Counted from the first letter of the stretch, positions 51,694-61,401 are shown. The stretch: 64,000 bases of DNA from JBDTSW01 sp963782605 (GCA_963782605.1 CAWAKK010000001.1:248001-312000); one strand, 5' to 3'. Numbers and translations are program-made. Notes: generated by a model not told the origin, from the sequence alone.

Positions 51694-52748
51694 GCCTCCG
51701 CGAGGTCGAGGGGCCGGCGGGCGCCCCCTGGGAGCGCCCCCTGGCCGGCAGCCTCGACCACCTGGTCGTCGAGTCCGAGCTCTTGGCCGGCAATCCTCTC
51801 GACGATCCCACCCGCCGGCCGCTTTGGGTCTACCGCCCGCCCGGCGTCGAGCTCGACCACCCTCGTGACCTGCCATCGGTCTACGTGATCCAGGGCTTCA
51901 CGGGCCAGCTCGACATGTGGACGAACAGGACGCCCTGGGAGCGCCATATGATCGAGCGCCTCGACGACGCGTTCGCAACGGGCGCGTGCCCCGACGCGAT
52001 CGTCGCCTTCGTCGACTGCTGGACCACCTTCGGGGGCTCCCAGTTTCTCGACTCCACGGGCACGGGTCCCTACCAGTCGTATCTCTGCGACGAGGTGGTG
52101 GCATTCGTCGACGAGCGCTACCCGACCGCGGCGGAGCAGACGCGGCGCGGGATCACCGGCAAGTCATCCGGCGGCTACGGCGCCATGATCGTGCCGATGA
52201 TGCGCCCCGGCATCTTCGGCGGGCTCGTCTCGCACGCCGGCGACGCCCTGTTCGAGTGCGCGTACCTCGCCGACTTCCGAGCGGTGGCCCGGCTGCTCCG
52301 CGACGACTACGAGGGCTCCTACGACGTCTTCTTCGAGAATCTGGCGAAGGCCGACCCCATCACCTTCGAAAAGCACGGCGGCCCGCTCGAGGTCTACGGC
52401 TACGCCGCCTCCTACTCGCCGGATCCCGAGCGGCCCGGCAAGGCGCTCCTGCCCTTCGAGATCGACACGGGGCGCACGATCGAGGATGTCTGGCAGCGCT
52501 GGCTCGATCTCGACCCCGTGCGCATGGTCCCTCGGTCGGCCGACGCCCTGCGCTCCATACGGCACATCCATCTTGATGCGGGCAAGGGCGACGAGTACTT
52601 CCTCGACCTCGGAGCGCAGGCGGTCTCGAACGAGCTCGGGAAACTCGGCGTCGACCACACGGTCGAGCTCTTCGACGGCAAGCACGGCGGCCTCACCTAC
52701 CGCTACGCGCCCGCCATCTGCGATCTGGTGCGCGCGCTCGCAGCCTGA
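51690..52748 (+). CDS. Alpha/beta hydrolase, esterase (enterochelin-esterase-like) family
   Basis: 352 residues starting at GTG 51690, overlapping the mmsA stop. The nucleophile elbow is GKSSGGYGA (G-x-S-x-G), the likely histidine is in FDGKHGGLTYRY, and the Asp could be in HLDAGKGDEYF. The fold matches the esterase D / enterochelin esterase group. Substrate unknown; its tight coupling to two aldehyde dehydrogenases suggests an ester or thioester intermediate of the same pathway (inference). Confidence 0.78.
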   Translation: MSLREVEGPAGAPWERPLAGSLDHLVVESELLAGNPLDDPTRRPLWVYRPPGVELDHPRDLPSVYVIQGFTGQLDMWTNRTPWERHMIERLDDAFATGACPDAIVAFVDCWTTFGGSQFLDSTGTGPYQSYLCDEVVAFVDERYPTAAEQTRRGITGKSSGGYGAMIVPMMRPGIFGGLVSHAGDALFECAYLADFRAVARLLRDDYEGSYDVFFENLAKADPITFEKHGGPLEVYGYAASYSPDPERPGKALLPFEIDTGRTIEDVWQRWLDLDPVRMVPRSADALRSIRHIHLDAGKGDEYFLDLGAQAVSNELGKLGVDHTVELFDGKHGGLTYRYAPAICDLVRALAA

Positions 52749-52836
52749 GCCAAGAACAACTGGCATTGAAGGCGTGGCGGGGATGATTCACCGGGCCGCG
52801 ACCAGTGTCACGTGAGGCCTCCGCGGTCAAGGCCGC

Positions 52837-52874
52837 TTGGCGCATCGGTCCCGACATGCGGGACTTTCGCGCCA
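52837..52874. repeat. Nested palindromic repeat, copy 3
   Basis: TTGGCGC-atcg-GTCCCG-acatg-CGGGAC-tttc-GCGCCA, with the same arm sequences and 4-5-4 spacing as the copies at 23821 and 23882. It lies between the convergent esterase and dinB genes in a 226-base gap that holds no gene I can support, and may also act as a bidirectional terminator. Confidence 0.8.
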
Positions 52875-52974
52875 CTTAGTCGATTGCGGGAGACCGGAGT
52901 GGCTCGGGCCTCGCAACCGCCTCCACCGCCTAGCCCAGTTGTTGTTCATCCCGCCCCTGAGCCGGGCGAGCCGC

Positions 52975-54054
52975 CTACGCGGCGTCCACGTGAAGCGCCG
53001 TCTGGTCCGCCGCCTCGGCGGAGGGCTCATCCCCGTCCGCGAACCCGGCCAACCGCACGCCAAGCAGCCGCACGGGGCGATCCGGTCGGTTCTCGCGAAT
53101 GAGCGCGACAGCCACCTCGGCAATCGTGGCCGCCTCACCCGTGGCGTCGGGCAGCGTCCGCGCCCGGGTGATCGTCGAGAAGTCGTCGAGACGCACCTTG
53201 ATCCCAACCGTGCGGCCGACGGTACCGCGCTTTGCGAGTCCTTCGGCAAGTCGCGCGGCCTGTTCGCGCAGGACTCGCTCCATCTCGGCCACGTCGCTCA
53301 GGTCGCGATCGAAGGTGGACTCGACCGATCGCGACTTGGCCACTCGATCGGTTGTGATCGGGGACTCGTGGCGGAAATGCGCGAGGTCATGAAGGTGCTT
53401 TCCGTGGTTCTCCCCGAAGCGCTCGATCAAGCCTTCGAGCGTGCAGCGCTGCAAGACACCGATGGTCCGCACCCCGTAACCCTCGAGCCGCTTCGCTGTC
53501 TTGGGCCCAATGCCGGGGAGCAGGCGGGGGCTCTCTTCCGCGAAGCGCTCAGCCGCCTGCTGCCGCGTGAGCACGACGAAGCCGCGGGGCTTCTCGGCGT
53601 CGGAAGCGACTTTGGCGACCAGCTTGTTGGGCCCGATGCCGACCGACGCATCGAGCCCGACCCGCTCGCGGATCTCGCGCACGAGGCCGCTCATCGTCTC
53701 CACCGGGAACGAGAGCCCGGACAGGTCGAGGTAGACCTCGTCCAGCGAGACCCATTCTCCGGGCTGGCCGAGCTCGTCCACGACCGCCTTCACCTCGGCT
53801 GACTTGGCTCGGTAGTAGGTGAAGTCCGGCTCCACGAAGATCGCGTCTGGGCACCTGCGGCGCGCGATCGAGGCCGGCATCGCCGATCCGACCCCGAACG
53901 GCCGGGCCTCATACGACGCCGTTGTCACGACCGCGCGCGGACCCGAGCCCGACACGACGACCGGCTTGCCTCGCAGCTCCGGTCGGCGCAACAGCTCCAC
54001 GGCGACGTAGAAGGCGTCCATGTCCACGTGAGCGATGCGGGGACTGCCCTCCAT
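52975..54054 (-). CDS. dinB: DNA polymerase IV (Y family)
   Basis: 359 residues from ATG 54054. The palm has IAHVDMDAFYVAVELLRRPE (first metal acidic residues) and WVSLDEVYLDLSG (SLDE, second set). The helix-hairpin-helix LLPGIGPKTAKRLEGYG and a C-terminal little-finger domain (RSVESTFDRDL) follow. It is an error-prone translesion polymerase. The frame is open upstream to 54351, but that part lacks family resemblance. No beta-clamp motif is obvious at the C-terminus (SAEAADQTALHVDAA). Confidence 0.92.
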   Translation of the reverse strand: MEGSPRIAHVDMDAFYVAVELLRRPELRGKPVVVSGSGPRAVVTTASYEARPFGVGSAMPASIARRRCPDAIFVEPDFTYYRAKSAEVKAVVDELGQPGEWVSLDEVYLDLSGLSFPVETMSGLVREIRERVGLDASVGIGPNKLVAKVASDAEKPRGFVVLTRQQAAERFAEESPRLLPGIGPKTAKRLEGYGVRTIGVLQRCTLEGLIERFGENHGKHLHDLAHFRHESPITTDRVAKSRSVESTFDRDLSDVAEMERVLREQAARLAEGLAKRGTVGRTVGIKVRLDDFSTITRARTLPDATGEAATIAEVAVALIRENRPDRPVRLLGVRLAGFADGDEPSAEAADQTALHVDAA

Positions 54055-54171
54055 GCCCTCGATCGTACGAATCAGCGCGGCGCTCACCCCAAGTGTCACG
54101 GGTCCGGGAGGGGGTAGAAGGGAGCTCCGGGGGTTCGGCACGGCTGGCGAGACAAAAGGAGCGACGTACTG

Positions 54172-55353
54172 ATGAAGGCAGTTACCTGGCAGGGGAAGCG
54201 CAAGGTCGAGGTCACTGAGGTCCCCGATCCCAAGGTCGAGAAGCCGACCGACGCGATCATTCGCGTCACCTCGAGCGGCATCTGCGGCTCTGACCTTCAC
54301 CTCTACGAGGTTCTCGGCGCCTTCATCGACCCGGGCGACGTGCTCGGCCACGAGCCGATGGGAATCGTCGAGGAGGTCGGCGACGAGGTCACCGACATCG
54401 AGGCTGGCGATCGCGTGGTGATCCCCTTCAACATCTCTTGCGGCTCCTGCTTCATGTGCGACCTAGAGCTATTCGCTCAGTGCGAGACGACCCAGAATCG
54501 CGAGCAGGACAAGGGCGCCTCGCTGTTCGGGTACACGAAGCTCTACGGCCAGGTGCCCGGGGGGCAGGCCGAGTACCTGCGCGTGCCCCAAGCGCACTTC
54601 GGCCCGATCAAGGTCCCGGAGGGCCCGCCGGACGACCGCTTCGTCTATCTCTCGGACGTCCTGCCGACGGCGTGGCAGGCCGTCGAGTACGCGGACCCGC
54701 CCAAGGGTGGCTCGGTGGCCATCTACGGGCTGGGGCCCATCGGGCAGATGGCCGCCAGGATCGCTCTTCACCGCGGGCATCGCGTGATCGGGGTCGACCT
54801 GGTCGACGAGCGCCTCGCGATGGCGCGGGAGCGCGGCATCGAGGTCGTGGACCTGCGCGAGGTTGACTCGGCGCCCGAGGCGATTCGTGAGATGACCGAG
54901 GGGCGCGGGCCTGACTCCGTGATCGAGGCCGTCGGAATGGAGGCACACGGAGCGCCGTTCGGCAAGGCCGCGCAGGCTGCGGCGGGCGTGCTTCCCGACG
55001 CGGTCGCCAAGCCGATGATCGAGAAGGCGGGAATCGACCGAATGGTGGCTCTCAACGATTGCATCGCCACCGTGAGACGTGGGGGAACGCTGTCGATCTC
55101 CGGTGTCTACGGCGGCATGATCGACCCGATGCCGATGATGACCATGTTCGACAAGGGCATCCAGATCCGCATGGGCCAAGCGCACGTCAAGCGGTGGATT
55201 CCCGAGATCCTGCCGCTGGTCACCGACGACGATGATCCGCTCGGCACGGAGGACTTCGCCACCCACAAGCTGGGCCTCGACGAGGCGCCGCACGCCTACG
55301 AGATCTTTCAGAAGAAGGAAGACGGGGCCTTCAAGATCCTGCTGCAGCCATGA
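54172..55353 (+). CDS. Zinc-dependent alcohol/formaldehyde dehydrogenase-like protein
   Basis: 393 residues of the medium-chain dehydrogenase family. Catalytic zinc ligands are in SSGICGSDLHLYE and GHEPMGIVEEVG; structural zinc cysteines in CGSCFMCDLELFAQC. The NAD loop is VAIYGLGPIGQMAARIAL. The group is often annotated as glutathione-independent formaldehyde dehydrogenase. An AAAGGAG binding site is about ten bases before ATG 54172. It overlaps the SDR gene by ATGA, so the two oxidoreductases are co-translated. Formaldehyde from demethylation of amines would fit the locus but is not shown. Confidence 0.85.
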   Translation: MKAVTWQGKRKVEVTEVPDPKVEKPTDAIIRVTSSGICGSDLHLYEVLGAFIDPGDVLGHEPMGIVEEVGDEVTDIEAGDRVVIPFNISCGSCFMCDLELFAQCETTQNREQDKGASLFGYTKLYGQVPGGQAEYLRVPQAHFGPIKVPEGPPDDRFVYLSDVLPTAWQAVEYADPPKGGSVAIYGLGPIGQMAARIALHRGHRVIGVDLVDERLAMARERGIEVVDLREVDSAPEAIREMTEGRGPDSVIEAVGMEAHGAPFGKAAQAAAGVLPDAVAKPMIEKAGIDRMVALNDCIATVRRGGTLSISGVYGGMIDPMPMMTMFDKGIQIRMGQAHVKRWIPEILPLVTDDDDPLGTEDFATHKLGLDEAPHAYEIFQKKEDGAFKILLQP

Positions 55354-56213
55354 GCGCCTCCGCGAACGCCGTCCTTGTGACGGGTACCTCGTCAGGCATC
55401 GGTCGGGCGACGGCGCTGCGGCTGAGCCGGCGAGGTCTGCGGGTCTACGCCGGCGTGCGTGAGGAGGCGGACGCTTCGTCGCTTCGCGATGAGGCCGCCG
55501 GCAAGGGGGTTCCGATCGAGGCCGTCCATCTGGACGTGACCGACTCGAGCGCGATCGCGGCGGCGAGCGCGCACATGGCGGATACGATCGGCGGCGGTCG
55601 CCTGCTCGGCCTCGTAAACAACGCTGGCGAGGGCTTTCCGGGGCCACTCGAATACCTCCCGATCGAGGAGTTTCGTCGCCAGCTCGAGGTCAACGTCGTC
55701 GGCCAGCTGGCCGTCGCGCAGGCATTTCTGCCGCGCTTGCGGCAGGATGGCGGGAGGCTGGTCTTCGTCGGCTCGCTTGGCGGCAAGGCGGCGTTCCCCT
55801 ACGCCGGCGCCTACCACGCGTCGAAGTTCGCGATCGAGGCAGTTGGTGAATCGATGCGCAAGGAGCTCGAGCCCACGGGCGTCGAGGTGATCGTGATCGA
55901 GCCGGCGGTGGCCGAGAGTGAGATCTGGCAGAAGGCCGCGCGTCGCACCTCCGAACTGCTGGCGGAGCTGCCAGCGGAGGCGCCGCCTCACTACCGGGAG
56001 GAGCTCGAGCGCTTCGAGCGGCGAATGGCTGACGCCGACGCCTCGGGCATGCCCGCCGACGACGTCGCCAAGACGATCGAGACGGCCCTGTTCGAGGAGA
56101 ACCCCTCGGCGCGCTATCCGGTCGGCTGGCAGGCCAAAGCCCTGATTCGGATCCGCGAGCTGATCCCCGACCCCGTCTTCGACCGGCTCGCCACCCGACC
56201 GTTTCGCGGTTGA
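55350..56213 (+). CDS. Short-chain dehydrogenase/reductase
   Basis: 287 residues of classical SDR type: NAD(P) loop VTGTSSGIGRA, LVNNAGEG, the catalytic Ser in FVGSLGGKA and YHASKFAIEA (Tyr and Lys of the YxxxK pair). It has a longer C-terminal part (from about 190) with a charged helix. Its ATG overlaps the TGA of the zinc dehydrogenase gene. The substrate is not predictable. Confidence 0.87.
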   Translation: MSASANAVLVTGTSSGIGRATALRLSRRGLRVYAGVREEADASSLRDEAAGKGVPIEAVHLDVTDSSAIAAASAHMADTIGGGRLLGLVNNAGEGFPGPLEYLPIEEFRRQLEVNVVGQLAVAQAFLPRLRQDGGRLVFVGSLGGKAAFPYAGAYHASKFAIEAVGESMRKELEPTGVEVIVIEPAVAESEIWQKAARRTSELLAELPAEAPPHYREELERFERRMADADASGMPADDVAKTIETALFEENPSARYPVGWQAKALIRIRELIPDPVFDRLATRPFRG

Positions 56214-56218
56214 CGCGG

Positions 56219-57613
56219 CTAGCGCCCCACGTGGATCCCGATGCGCTCGGGGAACCCCGCCACGAGGGTGGTGAGCGGATCCGGCTGGAGCCCGGCCTCC
56301 TGGACGGTCTCCAGGCGCAGGAGGGCTGAACGGATGATCGTTCCGCCCACGTAGCGGAAAGGCTCGGGCGGAACGTGGAGGGGTGGCGGATCGACGATCG
56401 GGAGGGCGGTGTGGTCGTCTCGCTGATCAAGCGCGAGAGCGGCGAGCGTGCGCCCGATCATGTGCGAGGGGCCGACCCCATTCCCGGTGTACCCAAAGGC
56501 CGCAAATGCGCGTTCGCAGGGCATGCTGGCGATCACCGGCAGGTGGCTCGGCGAGACGTCGATCGGCCCGCCCCACGCGTGTTCGATCCGCCGCCCCTCC
56601 AGCTGTGGGAAGAATCGCCTCATGTGGGAGGAGACCTCCTCCACGACGCGCGCATCGACGTCGACCCTTGGTCCGACACGAGCTCCCGGCACAACCTTGC
56701 CCCCGCCCCAGCCGAACGCGATTCGGCCGTCCGGCGTGGTGCGCATGTAGTGGATCATCGCTCTGGAATCGGTGATGCATTCGCCTCCGGTCCAGCCGAT
56801 CTCCTCGAGGACATCCGGCACCGGCTCGGTGATCAGCATGTGCGAGGAGGTCACGGTGAGCCGCCGACGCAGCGGGCGCAGGCTCCCCAACTGCGCGCCC
56901 GCGGCCAGCACGGCCGAGCGCGCGTGGACGCGGCCCCCAGAGGTTTCGACCTCGACGCCGCCGTTCGCTGAGGTGACCTGGCGTGCGGGCGTGCGCTCGT
57001 AGACGCGAACCCCCGCCTCCCTCAGCCGCGCGCGCAGCCCGTGCGCGAGCCGCGCCGGCTGCACGGTCGCAGCACCCGGATAGAAGGCGCCGCCCCGAAA
57101 GACCGGGGAGGCGCAGCGGGCCGCGACCTCGGAGCTCGAGAGCGCCTGACACGCATCCTCCGCCCCCAGCTCCGCGACGGCTTCGAGCACGCCACCTGTG
57201 GTCTGGTCGTGAAGCTCGGTGGTTGAGACCTGCAGGTAGCCGGCCTGGCGAAACCAAGCATCGATGCCCTGCTCCTCACACCAGCGGCCCACGCTGTTGA
57301 CAGCGTCGCTCGAAGCTCGCGCCAAGGCCAGAGCGGGACCGTCACCGAAACGGCGGCGCAAGGTCGGCAGGGAAAACCACATCTCGTTGGCGAAGCCGCC
57401 GTTGCGTCCGCTCGGTCCGCACCCGCACACCCCTGCCTCCACGAGGACGACCTCGGCCTCCGGCTGGAGGTGCTTCGCAAACCAGGCCGACCACAGGCCG
57501 GTGTAGCCGCCGCCAACCACCAGGACGTCGGCCGATACGTCCTCTTGGAGGGCCGTGAGCGGCTCCACAGAGCCCGCCTCGGCCTGCCACCATCCTTGCG
57601 CGTCGTGCTGCAT
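56219..57613 (-). CDS. FAD-dependent amine oxidoreductase, PuuB/DadA-like
   Basis: 464 residues of the D-amino acid oxidase superfamily. The FAD loop is ADVLVVGGGYTGLWSAWFAK, followed by VEAGVCGCGPSGRNGGFANE, and the C-terminal flavin segment is FAAFGYTGNGVGPSHMIGRT. The SGRNGGF stretch is typical of the gamma-glutamylputrescine oxidase (PuuB/OrdL) branch, which oxidises the free amine of glutamylated putrescine. No PuuA-like ligase gene is in the window, so another secondary or primary amine is equally possible. It converges on the SDR gene with a five-base gap. Confidence 0.78.
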   Translation of the reverse strand: MQHDAQGWWQAEAGSVEPLTALQEDVSADVLVVGGGYTGLWSAWFAKHLQPEAEVVLVEAGVCGCGPSGRNGGFANEMWFSLPTLRRRFGDGPALALARASSDAVNSVGRWCEEQGIDAWFRQAGYLQVSTTELHDQTTGGVLEAVAELGAEDACQALSSSEVAARCASPVFRGGAFYPGAATVQPARLAHGLRARLREAGVRVYERTPARQVTSANGGVEVETSGGRVHARSAVLAAGAQLGSLRPLRRRLTVTSSHMLITEPVPDVLEEIGWTGGECITDSRAMIHYMRTTPDGRIAFGWGGGKVVPGARVGPRVDVDARVVEEVSSHMRRFFPQLEGRRIEHAWGGPIDVSPSHLPVIASMPCERAFAAFGYTGNGVGPSHMIGRTLAALALDQRDDHTALPIVDPPPLHVPPEPFRYVGGTIIRSALLRLETVQEAGLQPDPLTTLVAGFPERIGIHVGR

Positions 57614-57698
57614 GGCTGCGAGAGTGTGGCGCAGGCACGGACTCCGGGCCGGACAACGTTCGCGCTCGAAGCGCGCCGGTCCGGCCGCGGGGATGCGC

Positions 57699-59837
57699 CT
57701 ACGGCGTCGCTGCCTCCGTGGCGCGCTCTGCGCTGCGCTCGATCAGCTCGCGCTGGACGCTGCGGGGCTCATCGCCCGGGGTCCGTCTCGTCCAGCCGCC
57801 ATCCTCGTGGAGCACCCACGCGTTAGTGTCGTCCGCGAGCGCGCGGTCGAGGATGTCGACCAGTTCAGCGCGCGCACTGGAATCCTCGATCGGTGTGAGC
57901 AGCTCCACGCGGTTGTAGAGGTTACGAGGCATGAGGTCGGCGGAGCCGATGTAGATCCGCTCGGTCTCGCCGGGACGCTCGAAGCAGAAGATGCGCGAGT
58001 GCTCGAGGAACCGGCCGACGACCGAGACGACCTCGATGTTCTCCGATATGCCCTCAACGCCGGGGCGAAGGGCGCAGATTCCGCGCACGTTCAGCTCAAC
58101 CCGCACACCTGCTTGGGAGGCGCGGTAGAGCGCACGGATCGATTTCGCGTCGAGCAGCGAGTTCATCTTCAGGCGAATACGGGCGGGGCGCTTCTCAGAA
58201 TGCGCGGCGACCGTGCGCTCGATCTCCTCGAGCATCGCCTCCTGCAGGTTGAAGGGGGCGACCTTCACCTTCCGATAGCCCCGGGGCCGAGCGTAGCCTG
58301 TCAGGTAGTTGAACATCTCCGCGATGTCGGAGCCGATGTCGGGGTCAGCGGTGAAGAGGCCGACGTCGGTGTAGATGCGCGCGGTCTTGGGGTTGTAGTT
58401 GCCGGTGCCCACGTGCACGTAATGACGCACCCCCTCCCCTTCGCGGCGAACCACGAGGACACACTTGCAGTGGGTCTTGAGCGCCGGGATCCCGTAGACC
58501 ACATGGACTCCCGCCGTCTCCAGCTTCTTGGCCCAGGCGATGTTCGCGTTCTCGTCGAAGCGTGCTTTCAGCTCCACCATGCAGACCGCCTGCTTGCCGT
58601 GCTCGGCCGCCTCGATCAGCCCCGGTACGAGCGGGGAGTCGGCGCTCGTGCGATAGACGGTCTGCTTGATCGCCAGGACCTGTGGGTCTGCAACCGCCTG
58701 CTTTACGAAGCGCTCGACTGAGGTGGTGAACGAGTCGTAGGGATGATGCACGAGGATGTCTCCCTCGCGCATCGCCGCGAAGACATCCGCTTCCTCGCCG
58801 TCTTCTCCCGTCAGCCGCGGTTGCGTCACGGGTGAATGCGGGGGGTCACGCAGCTCGGCGAACCCCTTGAGCCCGTGCAGCTCCCAGAGGTCGGAGAGGT
58901 CGAGCGGGCCGTCGAACTCGTCGACCTCGTCATCGCGGATGCCGAGCGCCGCCACGAGCGGCTCGCGCAGGCGGCGGTCCATCCCCCTCTGCACCTCGAG
59001 TCGCACCACCTCACCGAATCGGCGGCGGCGCAGCTCCTCCTCGACGGCCAGCATGAGGTCGTCGGCCTCGTCGGAGACGTCGTAATCCGTATCGCGGGTG
59101 ACCCGGAAGAAGGAGTGGCCAAGCACCTCCATACCCGGGAATAGCGCCTCGAGGTTGCAGGCGATCAGATCCTCCAGCGCCACCAGCACGTGCTCGTCCT
59201 CCCCCATGCGCAGGAACCGGCCGAGGAGCTCCTTCGGCACCTTTACCCGTGCCAGGACCTGGGTGTCCTGATCCGGATCGCGAAGGATGACGCCCAGCGA
59301 GAGCGAGAGGTTCGAGATATACGGAAACGGCCTACCGAGGCCGATCACAAGCGGCGTGAGGGCGGGGAAGACCTGAGCGCGGAACAGGCGATTCAGCCTC
59401 TCGGTGTCCTCTGAGTCGGAGTCGGAGGGATCGACGAGACGAATGCCGTGCTCGGAGAGCGATGGCAGCAGCTCGCGGTTGAGGCAGCGCTCGACCCGGG
59501 CTCGCTGAGCAACCACCGCCTCGCGGATCTTCGCGAGCTGCTCGGAGGCGCTGAGCCCGTCGGGCCCGCGCGCCTGAACTCCGGCCTCCACCTGTTCCTG
59601 CAGCCCGGCGACGCGCACCATGTAGAACTCATCGAGGTTCGACTCCCAGATCGCGCAGAACTTGATGCGCTCGAGCAGAGGGGTCGCCGAATCCTCCGCG
59701 AGCTGGAGGACCCGGTCATTGAAGTCGAGCCATGAGAGCTCTCGATTGAAATAGAGGGAGGTGTCCCCCAGGTCCGCGGAGGCAGGCACGGATACCGCCT
59801 CGGCGGCGGGGGCGTCGACCTCGACGCGGCTCAGCAT
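57699..59837 (-). CDS. ppk1: Polyphosphate kinase 1
   Basis: About 712 residues from ATG 59837 (TTG 59912 is in frame and also possible). The N-terminal PPK domain begins SLYFNRELSWLDFNDRVLQL. The catalytic part has HHPYDSFTTSVERFVKQAV, KARFDENANIAWAKKLE and HVGTGNYNPKTARIYTDVGL, the last containing the autophosphorylated histidine. It makes long-chain polyphosphate from ATP reversibly. It is downstream of phoU, ppx and two CHAD-domain genes on the same strand, forming a polyphosphate block. Confidence 0.93.
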   Translation of the reverse strand: MLSRVEVDAPAAEAVSVPASADLGDTSLYFNRELSWLDFNDRVLQLAEDSATPLLERIKFCAIWESNLDEFYMVRVAGLQEQVEAGVQARGPDGLSASEQLAKIREAVVAQRARVERCLNRELLPSLSEHGIRLVDPSDSDSEDTERLNRLFRAQVFPALTPLVIGLGRPFPYISNLSLSLGVILRDPDQDTQVLARVKVPKELLGRFLRMGEDEHVLVALEDLIACNLEALFPGMEVLGHSFFRVTRDTDYDVSDEADDLMLAVEEELRRRRFGEVVRLEVQRGMDRRLREPLVAALGIRDDEVDEFDGPLDLSDLWELHGLKGFAELRDPPHSPVTQPRLTGEDGEEADVFAAMREGDILVHHPYDSFTTSVERFVKQAVADPQVLAIKQTVYRTSADSPLVPGLIEAAEHGKQAVCMVELKARFDENANIAWAKKLETAGVHVVYGIPALKTHCKCVLVVRREGEGVRHYVHVGTGNYNPKTARIYTDVGLFTADPDIGSDIAEMFNYLTGYARPRGYRKVKVAPFNLQEAMLEEIERTVAAHSEKRPARIRLKMNSLLDAKSIRALYRASQAGVRVELNVRGICALRPGVEGISENIEVVSVVGRFLEHSRIFCFERPGETERIYIGSADLMPRNLYNRVELLTPIEDSSARAELVDILDRALADDTNAWVLHEDGGWTRRTPGDEPRSVQRELIERSAERATEAATP

Positions 59838-59940
59838 CGCCTCTGCTTCAGTCGGTTCCAATGCGTCCTGCTCCCTGGAGGATGCTAGCCCCCAGCCGAG
59901 GGTGTGGGTCAACGGTCTGTGAACTGAGCGCGAGCGTGCC

Positions 59941-61401
59941 TCAGCGCTCGACGATCAGGTCCCGGACCGCGAATGCGTCGGTGGCGGCGGCTTTCAGGCC
60001 AGCGCAACCCTCGGGCTTGCCCTCGTCGAAGACCCAATCCTCGAAGTGGGCGTCGATGGCAGCGTCCGAGATCGTCGTCTCCGCCTTCACCAGGCTGATG
60101 AAGTCGGCCGTCGTCACCGCCGAGTTGGGATCATGCCCGGACCACTCCAGCAAGATCGCGAAGAAGTCCGTGTCGCCGATCAGCTCGCGCAGCGACTGGA
60201 GAGCTGCTGCTCCGCGCGTGTAGACGCCGCTGTTGAACATCACCGCCGGGTTCGGAACGCTGCCGGGAGGCGGGTTCCAGACTCCGCTCGAGGCCGGGTT
60301 GGAGCAAGTCTCGATGAGCCGCTCTGCGACGGTGTCCCCGCCCTCGGACTCCGTCCACCACCAGTTCGCCCAGGTCGCGAACCCCTCGTTGAGCCAGATC
60401 TCCGACCAGTCCGCCGGCGAGGTGGAGTTGCCGAACCACTGGTGGGCCATCTCGTGCGCCACCAGTCCGGCCCCAGGAGCGCCCGGATAGATCGGACGTG
60501 TCTGAAGCTCAAGGGCGTAACCCAGACCCCCGCGATCGATAATGCCGCCGATCGCTGAATATGGATAGGGAGCCAGGATGTCGTCGAGCACGTCCACGGT
60601 ATCCGCCGTGCGGTCAAGGTCCCCCTCCCCCGAGGCCTTCTTGTCGACCGCGTAGTACTCGAAGGGAGGCCCCTCCTCGCTTTCGGTGCGGAAGCGCCCG
60701 ACGGTGGCGGTGGCCAGGTAGGTCGCCATCTCCTCCTCGGAGGACCAGTGGAAGGTGCTGCGCGCCGGGGACTCCGAGCGCGTGACGCTCTCGAGGATCC
60801 CGTTCGACACGGCCTTGTAGCCCCTCGGGACCCGTACCGAGATCTCGAAGTCAGCCTTGTCGGTTGGATGGTCGTTCGCCGGCATCCACGCCGGGGTCCC
60901 GCGTGGCTCGCCGACCACGGAGGCGCCGTCGTTGGTGCGGATCCAGCCCTCCGTGGAGCCGTCGGGATCGGTGACCTCGGGCGGCTCGCCCCGGTAGGAG
61001 ACGTCGACCACGAACTCCTCGCCGAGCCCCAGCAGATCGTCCGGTTCGATGATCAGCTCCTGGCCCTTGCGCTCGAACTCGGCAGGGGCGTCGTTCACCT
61101 CGAGCTTGGTGATCCGTGGCCCCCGGTAGTCGAGATGGAAGCTGGAGAGGAAACCGGACGGCTGCGTCACCTCGGCGGTCACGCTCGTGCGCGTGCCCTT
61201 CTGGAAGGTGTTGTTCTGCGGGTTGTAGCGCAGCCGCACGTCGTAGAAGTTGACGTCGTAGCCGCCGTTTCCGGACTTGGGAAAGAACGAGTCGCCGACC
61301 CCACCGGCGCCCTCGGTATCGCCGAAGGACTGCGCCTGGGCGGGCAGTGCCAGCGCCAGCGCGACGACTCCTCCTGTCGCGATCCTCCTGGCTTTCCTCA
61401 T
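59941..61401 (-). CDS. Secreted M1-family metallopeptidase
   Basis: 486 residues. A signal peptide (residues 1-23, VVALALALPAQAQS) leads into an aminopeptidase-type beta domain and a gluzincin catalytic domain with HEMAHQWFG (H316, E317, H320) and E339 in WLNEGFATW. The GAMEN exopeptidase motif is not recognisable; the position reads GGLGYALELQTRP, so true aminopeptidase activity is uncertain. It is shorter than classical M1 enzymes and lacks the large C-terminal helical domain. It sits between ppk1 and the CHAD genes on the same strand without an obvious functional link. Confidence 0.85.
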   Translation of the reverse strand: MRKARRIATGGVVALALALPAQAQSFGDTEGAGGVGDSFFPKSGNGGYDVNFYDVRLRYNPQNNTFQKGTRTSVTAEVTQPSGFLSSFHLDYRGPRITKLEVNDAPAEFERKGQELIIEPDDLLGLGEEFVVDVSYRGEPPEVTDPDGSTEGWIRTNDGASVVGEPRGTPAWMPANDHPTDKADFEISVRVPRGYKAVSNGILESVTRSESPARSTFHWSSEEEMATYLATATVGRFRTESEEGPPFEYYAVDKKASGEGDLDRTADTVDVLDDILAPYPYSAIGGIIDRGGLGYALELQTRPIYPGAPGAGLVAHEMAHQWFGNSTSPADWSEIWLNEGFATWANWWWTESEGGDTVAERLIETCSNPASSGVWNPPPGSVPNPAVMFNSGVYTRGAAALQSLRELIGDTDFFAILLEWSGHDPNSAVTTADFISLVKAETTISDAAIDAHFEDWVFDEGKPEGCAGLKAAATDAFAVRDLIVER

